A stretch of 64,000 nucleotides of DNA from Symsagittifera roscoffensis (lineage: Eukaryota > Xenacoelomorpha > Acoela > Convolutidae). The DNA lies in assembly GCF_963678635.1 (NCBI RefSeq), contig NC_087066.1, positions 67,715,477-67,779,476 on the forward strand, written 5' to 3'. The notes beneath the pieces were generated by a model, which saw only the letters and a program-made list of their open reading frames with translations, was not told the origin of the DNA and did not search any database. This document shows positions 1-14,000 of this stretch, in pieces. The number at the start of each line of letters is the position of its first letter. Positions within the stretch are counted from its first letter, which is position 1. Position numbers and translations under genes: made by a program.

Positions 1-1849
1 GCATCTAATTTAATTCATGCGAAGTTTTGGCGAAATTTTTGGGGAAGTTGTGATTTCTTCAAAAATAGTCCATTCTGTCGACTTTCGGTATTGATTAGAT
101 ACCAGTCAATTGATCTTATTATTCGAACATCGGTCGATCATGCACTGTTCGTCCTAATTTTAGAACGGACATTTTATTTCCTTACGTTTATTATTTCATT
201 TAATCTTTTAAATTAGTTGTACAAATTCTGTGCTAAACTAGTTGAAAAATTACGAAATTTTTTAAACATGTGGCTTACTTTTATTTATAAAAATTTTAAA
301 ACAAAACCCAATTTTCTTATAAGCGCAACCAATCACTCCTTTTGTTGCTTTTAAAATAAGTAAGATGGGTTTGGACAAACTGATAAAACCTGGGATCCAA
401 TTTTTTAATCACAAACGAGACAAAAATTTTAACAATTTGGAAAGTTTTTTTGTTCCGATTCTTGAAAATGAGGAGAAGCTTTGATCTCTGGTTTGTTCTA
501 GTATTTTTTCCTTTACACGCAAAACCAACTACCACAAATAATCCTCGGAAGGGATCGAGTGATAAATCGTATTGAAACCTCTTTTTAGCCGTGACTTGAG
601 CAACGTTACAAAAATCCAAAAAGTTTTTCCAATATCGAGGAAAACTGGTTTTAAGCTTTTGATACTTGGTTTAAATTCGAGCAAGGAAAGCGATCAAATA
701 AAATTCATTTAGCAAAAATTGATTAAAATTGGTCGATTACGCTGAAAACATTTTTTTACCCAAAAAAAGTCGCGGAAACTTCCTTTAGTGTTTCATAAGC
801 ATTGGAAATAAACATGGAATAGCATTTTCTAGCAAAAATTGAAGCAATATTACGCAAAAGGTTGTCAGTTTTGCCAAATTCACTAGTTTTATAGTAGTTT
901 GTATACTACTTTCTTCACACCACTCACAAAAAAAATGATTTTTTCATTATCGAGGTTGAAACATTCTGTGCTACATGCACAGCATCGGCTATCAATTTTT
1001 CTATTTGCAGCTGTGTTTTTGATCCTAACGGGAAGAGGGGAGCATTGTAGTTCCTGGGTATGCTTTTTTCAAGCAACGTTAGGCACGGCAAATGTACGAC
1101 AAGACACTGAAATTTACATATCCATTAACCGCAAAAAAATAACTGGAATGGAATTTTCAGTTATACTACAAAAATTTTCATTGTGATCTTGGCTGTAATT
1201 GCAGATATAGTTCGTAAAAAAGTCAATGGTTCCAGAGAACTGTGTCGCAGTTTACCCTTAAATTTTACAAAAAAAAGACTAGTTTTAAGCAAGTCTGGTC
1301 TTAATCAAACTGATAATTTTATAAGTCTATATTCCGCTGATATTCCGACCAATTCAAATTACAACTGCCCCCCCCCCCCCCCCCGAAAAATTTTTTTCCA
1401 AAAAACGGGAAAACGTAGATATGAAAGTTTGATTTTTTTTTCTCAGAAAACAGTGGTTCGAAACCAGCTATTCTTTTTTGAATTTAGTTCTTACATTAAT
1501 AACCTATTTATATACTTTTTCGCGACATTTTGGAGCCTTGTTTTTAGGTTAGTAGTTTTCTTACAGTAATTGTCTCCTCATTAGTCATCAAACTGAGCTT
1601 AGATATGGGAAAGGCAGGTCTTTAAGAGAAGATCAGTTTTGAGCTATGTCGGTCGAAATCTTTTATTGGGAAATTAAATGGTCGTTTCAAATTAAGTTCT
1701 GGGTTCATAGCTCTAATGTTTTCAATAGTTCGTGAGCACTATCAGCTCAACAGGTCTCATAGTTTCGCGAATAAGTGTAAGTTGTTTTGTATGCGCATTT
1801 TCAAATAATCTGAATCTATTTTTTTGTCCGTAGTCGTGTTCAACCCTCT
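1..1849. other. 3' flank of the antiporter gene, no gene seen
   Basis: AT-rich sequence with a poly-C tract of about 15 near 1370-1384. The open frames here (899-1186, 1183-1569) have no family resemblance and begin at non-ATG codons, so I do not call them. The only element I would link to a gene is a reverse-strand AATAAA at 1662-1667, about 180 bp past the antiporter stop codon. Confidence 0.5.
1662..1667 (-). promoter_or_regulatory. candidate poly(A) signal of SLC9B
   Basis: AATAAA on the minus strand, about 183 bp downstream of the TAG stop at 1850-1852. Placement fits a short 3' UTR; no transcript evidence. Confidence 0.4.
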
Positions 1850-2069
1850 CTACACTTTTTCTGGAGGGGTATCTTTGGCTTCTGGGTTTTCTTTGTTCCA
1901 TTTAGGATCATCAGGAGCCGGTTCAGCTCCACACCGTTCCAGCAGCCATATGCCTCCGCACTTGGTAGCAATTACTCCCAAAGGTACAGTGAACAGCACT
2001 GCAATTGCAGACACCTTCAGAATCGAGCTCGTCACCTCGTCATAGACACCTTCTTTAGACTTCATCGCC
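1850..2069 (-). CDS. SLC9B: SLC9B exon 9 (C-terminal)
   Basis: Acceptor TTTAG just right of 2069; starts with one base completing a Trp codon from exon 8. Encodes the last membrane helix (KVSAIAVLFTVPLGVIA) and a short charged, proline-rich tail ending at TAG 1850-1852. Confidence 0.85.
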
Positions 2070-5000
2070 CTAAAGTTTGTCCAAAATGGTTATCAAATGT
2101 CTAAGAGCAAAACATTTTGGTTTAACTGTACGATGCCAAAAAGAGATCTTCCATCATCAATTTTGTTTTTAGACACCTTTGCCCTTGTCAATAAAAAAAA
2201 CACTAAACTTAAGGACGACTGCTCACTACAAAAGAAGGGCAAATTGTTTTTTCAAAGGAAATGTATTTTAGCAACCAAACGATATCCATTAAACTATTCG
2301 ACAACCTTTTTGAGTTTCATTGTCAACCTTGTATCAATATCTATGCACAGCAAGTTGCCAGCATGATATAAGGGGCGGAAATTTGAAAAAATTTTGTCAA
2401 GAAAAAAGATTTCCAGTTTCTCTAGAGCGCCATTTTTCTGCGTCATAGGCAAAAAAGTTTGATAAAACCATTTTAAAAATGTCGTTTGTGGATTTTTTTT
2501 CTAAAAACTTTGACCAAAAGTGGGGTAACTTTCTGCTCGCACTTCATTCTCAGGTCAAACTGAAATCTAATTCAACAAATCAAAAACTATGGGACCATAT
2601 TTTAGCCTAAAGTAAATAGTCCAAAAATATCCAATCAGATAATCGACGTGATAATAAATTCGAAAGTAACGGAAAATTTGTGCTCGGGTGGGTTTTTTTC
2701 TTCAGACAAACTTCGACTTTTTAACTAGCCATTTTTGACAGAATTGATTTAAATCATTAAAAAGGTATTATTGACCTGCGCTGTAATTTGGAAAGACAAT
2801 TGACCTGTGATTATTTTTCGTAAAGTTAAGAGGGTTTAAATCTTGCCGTTTTGGCTAATTTGGGACAATTAACGCGCGATATATTTCGGACTATTAACGA
2901 TTAAGCGAAGATTTAATCCGTCTTAGAAATTGTTCCAAATTAGTTGAGGGAAGCTTATTGCCATAATTGATTTGTTACTAGGAGCGAACTCTATCACTTT
3001 GTACTTTATATGGCGTGTGGGGGGATGATTTTCACAAAAATCTAAATTAAAAAAAAATTTATTTGTTCTTATTACATTCAATTTTTGCACGTTATTACTG
3101 CTTCATAAATTTTTCAAGGAATTCAAATTATTCAAGGATTTGCCCTGATAGGAGAAGTTCTGTTGTTCCGACTTTCGTAACGAAAGAAATGGAATATTTG
3201 TGCGGGGTGTGGTTTTTTTTCTGAAGACAAATTTCGACTTTTTAACTAGCCATTTTTGATGAAGTTTTTCTAAAATATAAAAAAAACCGTTTTATTGTCC
3301 TGAGCTGCAAATTGAAAATTTATTTTACCTGTGATCATGTTTTGTAAAGTTGTGAGGCTTTAAAGATTGCCTTTTTGGCCAATTTGGGACAATTAACGCT
3401 CGATATATTTCGGGCTCTTATTGATTAAGCGGAGACTTAATCGGTCTTAGAAATTGCTCCAAATTGGTTGAAAAACGCTTATGCCATAATCGACTTGTTA
3501 CAAAATCTATCACTTTGTACTTTTTATGTCTGGAGGGATGTTTTTAGAGAAAATCTCAAATTTGAAAAAAAAAACAATTATTATGGTTTAAGATATATTT
3601 TTTTCATGTTATTACTGCTACATCTACCTTAAAAGGCAGTCGGAACATTCAGGGCTTTAACCTGATACGAAAAAGCTTGTCTCAAAATGTATTTTATTCT
3701 TTCATAAACGCAGCGTAGTGTCATCAAACGAGTATCTGTTTTTTTTTCTTATCCAGTGCACGCAAAATGTTTCATATCATGAGTGGCATTTTTGCAGCAA
3801 TATTAAGAACGACTCATTTATGCAACTTATTAAATTACAAGGTAACATCCAATTGAAATAGAAACAAAAACTGCCAATATGAATCATTTTCATGGCTAAA
3901 GTAATTGAAAAGTTTAGCTAAATTTTATTTAAGTAACTTAATGTACCTATTTTTAATCCTCAGATCATGTTTACTCTGTCATTTTACGCTAAATTTCAGT
4001 TCGAAAAATCTGAAAAGCCAAACAAAACGCTCAGGTTTACTAGAAACTGAAAGATTTTAATGGTTTTTTGGACCAAGTCAACAATCTCCCCCTAAACTGA
4101 TTTAGGGAGGAGAGAGTTCCCTTGGTTAAAACATATACAATTCAGCCAATCAAATTTAAGAATAGTACAAGCATGCCTTACTGTTTGAGTTTGCCCTTTA
4201 ATTTGGGGTGGAGGTTGTTCACTTGGTCTTTTAGGGGGAGATTGATCTCATGGGCCAAATTTTTTCTTGAACTTGAATTGGCACTGAACAGTTTTGACTC
4301 AACTGAAATTGTCGGAACAAGAAAAATGAAAATTGGAAGCAATTAACAACTCGCAGATAGAATCAAAATATCAATAGCCAAATTCCTTTTACAAAAGATT
4401 CACCGAGCACAAGTGGTTCAAAATTTATTTGAAATTTGGAATAACAATTATTTAGCTTCATCTCATTATTCGAAAGAAAAATCTGAAAAAACAACGCTGT
4501 ATTACATAATACATTTCGCATTTCAAACTATAACTAAGCTTTCAAATTTGAAACGCAGTTTATGAATTCGAACATAAATGCTGATGATGAATAATATAAA
4601 TGAAGTTAGCCGACAAAAAATAGCCTTCAAATTAGCCGACAAATTTTGAAAAAAAACCTTGAATACGAAAAACAGACATTTCTGCAATAAGTTTCCGTGA
4701 CAAATTTCATCATGTGCCAAAAATGAACTAGGTAAAGTTATTGTTCCGACTTTTAAAGAAAAGGGAATATTTATGCTTGATGTGGTTTTTTTATTCAATC
4801 ATGTTTCGGCGATCGAAATAATAGTTTTAACAAAACAAAATTATGTACTCTTGATTATATCGACTCCCTGAAACCAAATGTAGAATTATTTTCTTTTTCG
4901 TTCCAGCTATTCGGTCGTGTTAAGTTCGTACAACTCAAAAATTTACACGATCTAGTTTTTCAATTTTTTTCCCCCAAAAACTATTCGATATTGATTAAGG

Positions 5001-8000
5001 GGAAGTCGGAACATTCAGGGCTGTGCTCTGATATACGAACAGTCTTGTTTTAGTTTGGAAATTTCCGCATGCAAGCATGCACTTGCAACTGCAGTTCTAT
5101 CTAACAGATGTGTAAGAAAGTGGTTAAACTGAAACAAGTCTAGTTCCCAAATAAGACACACTTTCTCTAGCAAGAAAAACAGTAGCAACTTAATTGTCTT
5201 CAAATGGAATAGTAAAAACTGAAACAAGACTGCTCGTACCAAGGTGAAGGGTTGAATGTTTCGACTGCCTTTTAAGGTCTATGGAGCATGAAAAATTTAA
5301 ATAGGATAAAAAAAATGAAAATGTTTTTTTTTAATAAGAGACTTTTTTTCGTTATATCATTCCCCAACACGCCATATTAAGTACAAAGTGATAGATTTCG
5401 CTCCTGTCAACAAATTAATTGTGGCTTATAAGCTTCCTTGAACTAATTTGGAACGATTTCTAAGACGGATTAAACTTCGCTTACGCGTAAATAGTGCACA
5501 ATATATCGCTGTGAATTGTTCCAAATTGGCCATAAAGGCAATTTTTTAACCCCCATAACTTTACAAAAATTGATTTTAGTTTAAAACCATTAGCATGCAG
5601 GCATTCACTTGCACGTGGCGGCAAACTGCGTGTCTTTCTAGCAGATTTGTAGGAAACTATTTAAACTGAAAAAATCTAATTATGAGACACTTTCTCTAGC
5701 AAGAGTAACAACCGTTGCTTAATTGTGTTCAAAATCACTACGAGGCCAAGTTGTGCATTCTATGCATTGTAAGCGGAAGCCGCAACAGGCCATAATCAGA
5801 TTTGTCGCGGAATCCACAACATTGCTACTTTTCTTTGATCTTCTATGCTGTTTTGGATTCCACAAACAAATACCTAAATCATTGTACGGCTCAAAATTGC
5901 TCGAAAAAAGGCGAATTTGCGGAATCCGCAACTGTATTTGCGGAATTCAGAACAATTTGTGGAATCCGTAAACAATTGTATCGTTAAATTGAGCTGTTGC
6001 GGAATCCGCAACTGTAAATGAAATCCACAAAATGTAAGTGGAATCCGCACATTGTAAGTGGAATCCGCATTTTGTTTGCGGATTCCCTTTGCATATATTT
6101 ATGTGTAGTAGCCTTTAAAATTATATTTTTTAAGTACATGATTTGATTTCACTAGAATAGATCAGTGTTTGGGATTAATGGAATCCCAATTACTGACCAG
6201 TATTTGGGATCGATGAAATCCCAAATACTGAACTAATTCGACGATTTGCTATGCGTTGGGTTTTTAATCACTCTCTACTTAATGACTCCAATTGATGGAT
6301 ATATTCCATATTTATTCCACATTATTTCAGTTTTTGGGATTTCATCAACCCCAAATACTGACCAGTACTTGGGATCGATGGAATCCCAAATACTGACTAA
6401 ATTCGGCGATATGCTGTGTGTTGTTTTTCCATACACTCTTAAGCCAATGACTACAATTACTGCGTTTATTCGGCGTTATGCTTCCAAAATCAGTATTTGG
6501 GATTGACGCAATCCCAAATACTGACCTAATTTGTCGATATGCTGTGTGTTCCATACACTCTCAACTCAATGACTCCAAATATTGAAATTGTTCGGTGTTG
6601 TGTTTCCAATATACTAAAAAATGACATCCGCCGATTTAGGTGACCAATGTTTTAAGACTTGTTCGTGGATTCCACTGACAATGGTTAAGTCTTTGCTTTT
6701 AAGTTACGCATTGCTAGAGATAAGAATTCCAGCTCAGCTTTTAATTGTTCCTATGCAAGTTCAGTATTGAACGAATTTCGAAATCCACTTACAGTTTGCG
6801 GAATCCACTTACATTTGCGGAATCCACTTACAGTTGCGGGATCCAGAACAACTAACTATATTTGCTGGTTGCGGAATCCGCAACAAAACAACTGTGCCGA
6901 CAAAATTTACGTTACAGGTATAATTATGCGGAATCCACTGAAATTTTTTTTTTTGGAATCCACTTAATTTTTGTAACATATTTTAAGACTTGTCTCTGGA
7001 ATCCAGGAACATACAGACACAAAATTGCGCTCCTATCCAGTGCACAGTTTGGCCTCGTAATGATGAATCGTAAAAAAAGAAATGACTAAGTTACAAACTG
7101 TTAAATTGAAAAGTAGCTAAATTGAACGGTATTAAAATTATGATAACGGGTCAGAACAGCGATAGCGCCCCCCACTGAGACCTGAGAAGCCTTCGTTTTT
7201 TAATTATAGACAATAAAACGATTCTACAATCGAAATACTGACTGACGCTCACCAAATGACCCAGCAGGGGAATGTCATTGTAGACATTTTGGGAATCTGG
7301 GAAATAGCAATGAAAAGGGATTCTTTGATGGTGAATCCAGAACGCCGGGCAATGAAACATGACGATGTCAAGCGAGCCACCAGTCCTGCAGAAATCACAG
7401 CCACGGCAACACCTCCACTCACAACATCTGAAGAGAACACCATTGTTGCCAAGAACCTTATTCAAAGCACCACCGACTGCTGCATCCAAACAATATTCAA
7501 AACACTATTCACGCACTGTAACCAGCTTTCTTGGATTGTTCACCCCTTCTACTTCCCAAAGAAAGAGGATTCGTTGCTCGGTAGGAAATCTTTTTTTGCT
7601 GAACTGTTAAATTAGTCCTTTTTAGGGGTGGATTGAGGATCTTTGTTAATTAATGTAGGGTAGAGGGAATGTGTATAAAGAGATCCAATTTGTTTAAGAC
7701 AGTCTGTCCTCAAATAAGCGAATGACGACTAACGTACAACTGTTCTATTCTTTTATGGCAAGCGGTTATTGTCTAAGTGATTTTTATCAGATTTGAATTT
7801 TTTTGGGGCACCAAAATGAACAAAAGTAACAAAGTCTAAAACCAAAAACGCAGGTGATTCACTTCGGTTTGCCAGCATCTCATCATATGGTCTCCACGTC
7901 TCGTCAAAGTAGTCCGGATTCATCCAAGACTGCCGTCCCTCAACCAACACATGCAGAGCAATGTATCCCATGAGAGCAAACATGGGCAATTGAAGACAGG

Positions 8001-11000
8001 ACCAGGTGGCAGTGGACCAGTTCTTCAGAGTCCGATCCACACTGCGGCTGTTGCGACCGAGTACGGCGGCGAAAAGCACTACTGCGAGAGACCCAGTGAT
8101 GCTAACTGCGAATAGAAATCTAATAGGTATAAGAAAACTAAGGAATCTGTAAGCCAAGAGGTTGCTTGTTGTTATCAGTTTAAGTCGTATGTAAATGATA
8201 TTCGAATTTTTTAAAGCATTCCATCAGAATTCTGACTTCAAACGAATTTCGAAATGTTACGGAAATCAACACAAATTTTGTGGATTCCAGAAGCAATGCA
8301 TGCGAAATCCAAATCACTATCAAAGTACCCGATCGTGGTGCCTTAATGTTTGTTTTCTAAACTTATGAGGGATGCGCGAGCGCGCTAAGAAAAAGTATTC
8401 TTAGTAAAAACTTCCGAAAAAACTGCAAACATTTTTGCAAAAACTTGCAAATATTTTTGGCAAAATGGGGTCTTTTTAGCGTTTAGATCTCAATTTAATC
8501 GAAAACAAAAATGTCGCCAAAATAATTCAGGTCGCATTATTCTGCAGCCGATGTACCTGGAATGTTGTTCTGTTCCTCCATGAATTTTGCTTCTCCCATA
8601 ATGAGTATGGATGCCGCCATGACAACCAACGCGTACAGTTTACATTTAGAAGTCTTAGTTGTTTCGGTAGTGCAAGTTGTCTCACAAGAAGGCAAGTAGA
8701 ATAGGATGAACCCAAACAGAACCCCGATGCAGATTGTTCCGAGTGACATCAGAGGCCAGTAAGGGGCGAATAGTCCATTGGGTTGGAGGCTGAAGGAGGA
8801 TTCTGCGACAACATTAAACCTTTAGCTATTCTGGGCACGAAGGTCAATGCCAATGGCGTGCCTAGTGGCGAAAGCTAGCCCCATTTTTCTAATTATAAAA
8901 CTAAAAATCTTTGGTTCACAACCTTAGACTGACCTACGAAAAAGTCGATTAACTAAGCAACTAAATGATCGATGTTTCAACTTTGGTGCGCGTATCCACA
9001 TGAAGAACACGACTATTTCAAGTTGCATTGAAAAATATTCTTGACTCAAGTGGTTCATACCAGTTTTCCTAATTGAGAGTGTGAAAGTTATGGGTAGTTA
9101 CCCAAAATAGGAACAACGGCAGCAATGGAGACCAAGATTTGAGCAGGCATGATAGATGCTACCACAGTTGCGTATATCTCTTTGTTCACGAAGCTGTCCC
9201 ATTTGGAATTGAGGTGCAGGAGTGAGTTGCCGACAAGGGCGGGGGAGGACACAGCCAGAATGAATCCAAGCAGAAAGCCGAACTTGATCGGCCAGCCTGA
9301 AACCAAAAGGCTATTAGTTATAGAACAAAACTGAAACTGAAAAATACGCAATAAGATTAGGCATTTTGTTGAAAATATGGTTTTGGAAAAATATGGGAAA
9401 TTATCTTATGAGAATGATAGTGCAGTTTAATGAGGAGGCCACCTGACAGAAGATATTTTTTACCTTGTCATATTGGAGTACCCGGGTTAAGCATCCTACA
9501 AAAAACATCAAACTTATCTACTTAAGAGTTTCTTATTTATTTAAGAGTTTATAAGACTTGTAGCAGGTAGTTTTCCTTTTTTTACAATTTTTGTATGAGA
9601 AACATTTAAGGATTGCATTTTTTTCCCCAAAAGCAACAAAAATTGGAGAAAACAAAAATTAAATATAGCCGTTGAAACCTTGATTTTTTTCCAAGCCGTG
9701 TATGTTCAAATGTGTGCTTGTAAAAAGTCAATTTGCTGTTCTAATGCATGCATTTTGAGCAATCGATTCTAGAACTTGAAATTTGAAAATTTTTAAAAAT
9801 AGATCTCTTAACAAGACTGCCAGTATCAGGGCAAAGTTCTGATTGTTTCGAATGATTTTTAAGGTCTACGGAGTATTGTTCGTTTTTAGAAAATGCAGGA
9901 AATTTTCAAAAAAAAAATCTTTTTTTTTGGAAATAAAGCACCCAAACGCCATTTTAAGTATGAACTGATATATCTCCTTTTGACAAAGTTATAAGTAGGC
10001 CTGAAGAGTTCACACTGAAGCGATTTCTCAGACAGATTAAATCTCTGGAGTGACATATCAAAAAAAGGAACCGATGAGACTATTCATCCATTCGCACTTC
10101 AATTCCCAAATCGTTCGCCCCCCCCCCCCCCCCACCCCAAACAGATCTCGAGGGGCTAAGATTTACAAAAAGTTCCAAGGAAAAAGCACCAGTCAAAATC
10201 TGAATAAAAAAAACTCGGGGAATGCAGAAGAAAGTAGTTATTGGGAACCAAAAACGAACTAGAAGATGTCTGCAACTAAATGGCGCCACTTTGAGGGGGC
10301 CGTACAGTTGGAGTAGAAAACAGACGTGAGTCTTGGGCTGCTAGATGTGTGTGCAAATTTTCAAGTACGTCCATCAAGTATTTGTCGAAATATTCCAGTT
10401 GGGATCTTTGTTATGGGAAAACCTGTATAGCACATACACATTGATGCAAGACTACTCATTAGGGCAATTATAATTCGCCTCAATTCAACTTGAAACGGTT
10501 ACGAGTGCTGATACTTTGCCACATATTCGCGTATCGAAACAATCAATATGTTATTCAACAGCGGTGCCAGCCGCATTTTATTCTAGTGCAAGGACATCCG
10601 GTTGCCAGTCTAAAAAATTCCGGATCAAAAGCCATACTTTTGTAAAATTGGATGAATAAAAAAAAACCACCGCAGACACATATATTATTCATTTTCTTTG
10701 AAAGTCGGAACAAACCGTCTATCGAGTCAGTAACAAACAAATACAGACTGCTCTTATCAGGGCGAAGCCTTGAATGCTCCGACTGCCTTTTAACGTCAAT
10801 GGAGCAGTAATAACATGAAAAATTCAAATGTAATAAAACAAAATGAATTTTTTTTCTTAATTCGATATTTTTTTGTGAAAAAAATCCTCCCCACGCGCCA
10901 TTTAAAGAATTTAGTGATTGACAAAGTCCTAGTATCAAATCAATTATGGTAAATAAGCTTCCTTTAACCAATTTGCAACAATTTCTAGGACGGATTAAAT

Positions 11001-14000
11001 CTCCACTCGCCGCGTTAATAGCGCGAAATATATCGCGCGTCAATTGTCCCAAATTGGCCAAAATGACAATCTTTCAACCCCCATCACTTTACAAAAAAAG
11101 ATCACAGGTGAAATAGCTTTTCAAATTTAAGCTTAAGATAACAATACCTTTTGAATGATATTAAAAAAATCCGTCAAAAATGGCTAGTTAAAAAGTCGAA
11201 ATTTGTCTGAAGAAAAAAGACCCACCACGAGCAGAAATGTTCCGTTACTTTCGTTAAGAAAGTCGGAACAAAAAGTACAAAAACTTGTTATCTTGCCTTT
11301 CTTTCGGTTAGCTCATGTAGCAACTGTTAATTCTCCTCTGAGATTACGTTATTGAGCCCGCGGAGAAAATTTTTATTCAATTCTAGGAAAGTTTTTAAAA
11401 AAAAACTCATAAAATCAATATTAAAAAGTTTATGTAGGAAAACTTCTCGTCCTGAAAAGTCGCCATCTTAATTTTTTTTGAGAAAAGTCACTATCTTGTA
11501 TCATTCTAGAGCTTATTTTTGTAAGATGTAATATTTTTGTCAGAAAAGTGATTTTTGATGATACACTGACAAGAAACATATTCGCACTGATAACAAAGGT
11601 AAGACTTTTTGTTTCATACAAATATAGACAACCATTCTGTTCAATATCGATTGAATCGATTGAATTCTTGATGCCTTCCTTGACATGATTTTTAAAAATG
11701 CCTGTGTTGGATAAATTACTTAATGAAGAACTTTATAAATGTTACAAGCAAACTAAAATGGGGATGTTATCTCCTATCACGAGTTTGATACCAACCCGTT
11801 TTCGAAACACTCAAAGCGTCCCATTTTGGCACTTTTTTATGATTGTATAAAATGTTCACATTTTATCGTTCTGTTATTCGCAGCTTATTCTTCTGTTGAG
11901 GGGCACCCTGCGTATAAAAAAGGGAAAAAGGTCATTTTTCGAAAGCACCTTTAGGAAAAGTCTTTGGAAAAGTCCGTTTTTTGAAAGCACATTTAAATAG
12001 GATTCTCTTGTCACTCATTTAAGCCGTACCAATAAGTCCATACGACACAGCAGCCACAACAGGTGCCTCGACCAGACATGCAGGCACCAGAGCCATCACT
12101 AAAACAGACCACATCCTCGTCCACACCACTTTCAGATCCAAACTCATTCCCACCCTGAAAAGAATGACCCCCAGAGACACGTGGAGAATAGTCCATACAA
12201 CCTGGAAAGAACAAAAAGTTACATGGAATTAAAAAACTATTGAGCACATTAGATATCAGACAGCTTAAGCGGCGTCGCTATATATCAACACAATATGGCT
12301 GGTAACTGTGCAAATGCAAATAGTTCGAAATGATACGATGAAATTGATTAACTAAAGCAAAAAAAAAGAGAATGCGAAACTGCCTAATCCAATTTTCTGC
12401 ATGTTTCAGCTTTACCTGTCTAACTAAGTGGTACTGCTGTTCCGACATGAATGCTTCAGGGCTCAGCAGATCCTGGTATTGTTTCATGCTGCGAGTTATG
12501 ACACCTGAAAAAGACTGAACATTGACCAGGTTGGCAAAAATTGCAGCTCGCATATTCAAAAAAATGCATGAGATCTCCATGACTAGCATTATCCCATAAA
12601 TGGAAACTGTATGACGCATTCTGCTATATATGGGAATTGCATGACTAGAACCCTTCCAAAAAATCTCAAATCTCCAAATTGAAAGTTTATAATTAATGGA
12701 TAATACCCTGGATAATTAATACCCACAGAGCATAATTGCCTTTAAAATATCATCGAAAAACTGTTTTATGAGATTATGACAAGAAGTAAGATCTATCTTT
12801 GACGAAGATTTATCAGAAAATCACCTGATTTCTGAAAACCATGCGCAAAAAGTAGATTGCTTTTTTATCAATAGCTTTTTTCCATAAGCTCCTCATATGA
12901 TATTGTGTAGCGGTTTTAATTCTACCATGCCTAATGCAATATGATCTCACAAAAAAACTTCCGCAGTGGAATTTTTTTTGTATATGGTTTTCACGTTTAT
13001 TTATCTTTCTTCCAGTGATAGTCACTCATTTAGTATAGCTTGACAATTTGATTATTCCTGTCGAGGGTGATGCTATAATATGATTTTATAAAATCTCCTC
13101 AAATGATCAAGTACCGTATGACCTTCATTTATCTCACTCCGTTAGAGCGGATTATGTTGTCCCTTAGGCTGTTTTCATCTCTGAAACGAATTAATTAATT
13201 GTTTTGACTTTCGAAGAAAGTGCCCGAGTGTTTATGCTTTGGTGTTTTTTTTCATTCAGCCAAATTTCGAGTTTGTAATTCAGCGTTTTAGCGGATTTTT
13301 TATACTATTCAAAAAATTTTTGTTCGGAGCTCAAAAAATGTCTTACCTAAGATCAGGGGCGGATCTAGGATTTCTCAGGGGCGGATTTCCAAAAATTTTT
13401 TGAAAATTTTTGTCGTTTTTTTCCGCAGGCAAATTTTTGAAAATTTGTGTCAAAAAAAGCAGTTTTTGGGCACTTTTTGGAAAATTTGACAAATAAAATG
13501 CGTTTTTTTTTCGGAGCGCGTTCCCCTTCTGAATCAGTGTATATTGGTGAACAATTTTTCGGTTGAAGAAATAGTATACCAATTAATTTTCGCTCTAATG
13601 CTCGCTTTTGCATAATACATTTCTATTTCTTTTCATGAAGGGACTTTCTTGCATTTGTTGCTCGTCTTTTCGCATTTCGTGCCCATGAAGCTTTAAATAT
13701 ACAACCAGCCCAAGATCTTTCTAGTTTTCCTCCGTTTTCACATCGTGACCACAACCGACTGTTTCAAAATTCAAAAAATTACATTTATCAACATTTAGAG
13801 ACATTTGATTTGCACAAGGATATAGTCAATCTGGCGGAGGAATGCAGAAGCTGCACTCGCTATGGTAAGAATGCAAAGTACATCATTCCGAAAAATGCTA
13901 CCAAACCTCTCCCACTGCTAACGCAGCCGGGTCAGTAAGTTCAGTTAGATTACGCTGGTCTACCCGAAGACTATAAAGGAAAAAATATATATTTGCTGGT

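Larger units (their letters stand above)
2070..7252 (-). other. SLC9B intron 8
   Basis: 5.2-kb intron between donor GTGAGC at 7252 and acceptor TTTAG at 2070. Contains several diverged repeat copies (about 2690-3660 and 4735-5600) and a foldback-like region (5800-7000). I see no coding sequence in it. Confidence 0.7.

Noticed and set aside
899-1569. Two overlapping plus-strand open frames
   Set aside because: Start at non-ATG codons, contain a poly-C tract, and show no recognisable protein features.
7256-7615. Plus-strand open frames of 83 and 119 codons
   Set aside because: They are antisense to SLC9B exon 8, which has family motifs and matching splice sites.
10555-11061. 168-codon minus-strand open frame
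   Set aside because: Lies mainly in an interspersed repeat whose other copies do not keep the frame; no family resemblance.
13343-13613. Minus-strand frames ending PPLRNPRSAPDLR as protein
   Set aside because: The end is the translation of a GGGGCGGATC transposon-terminus-like string; the frames overlap and lack motifs.
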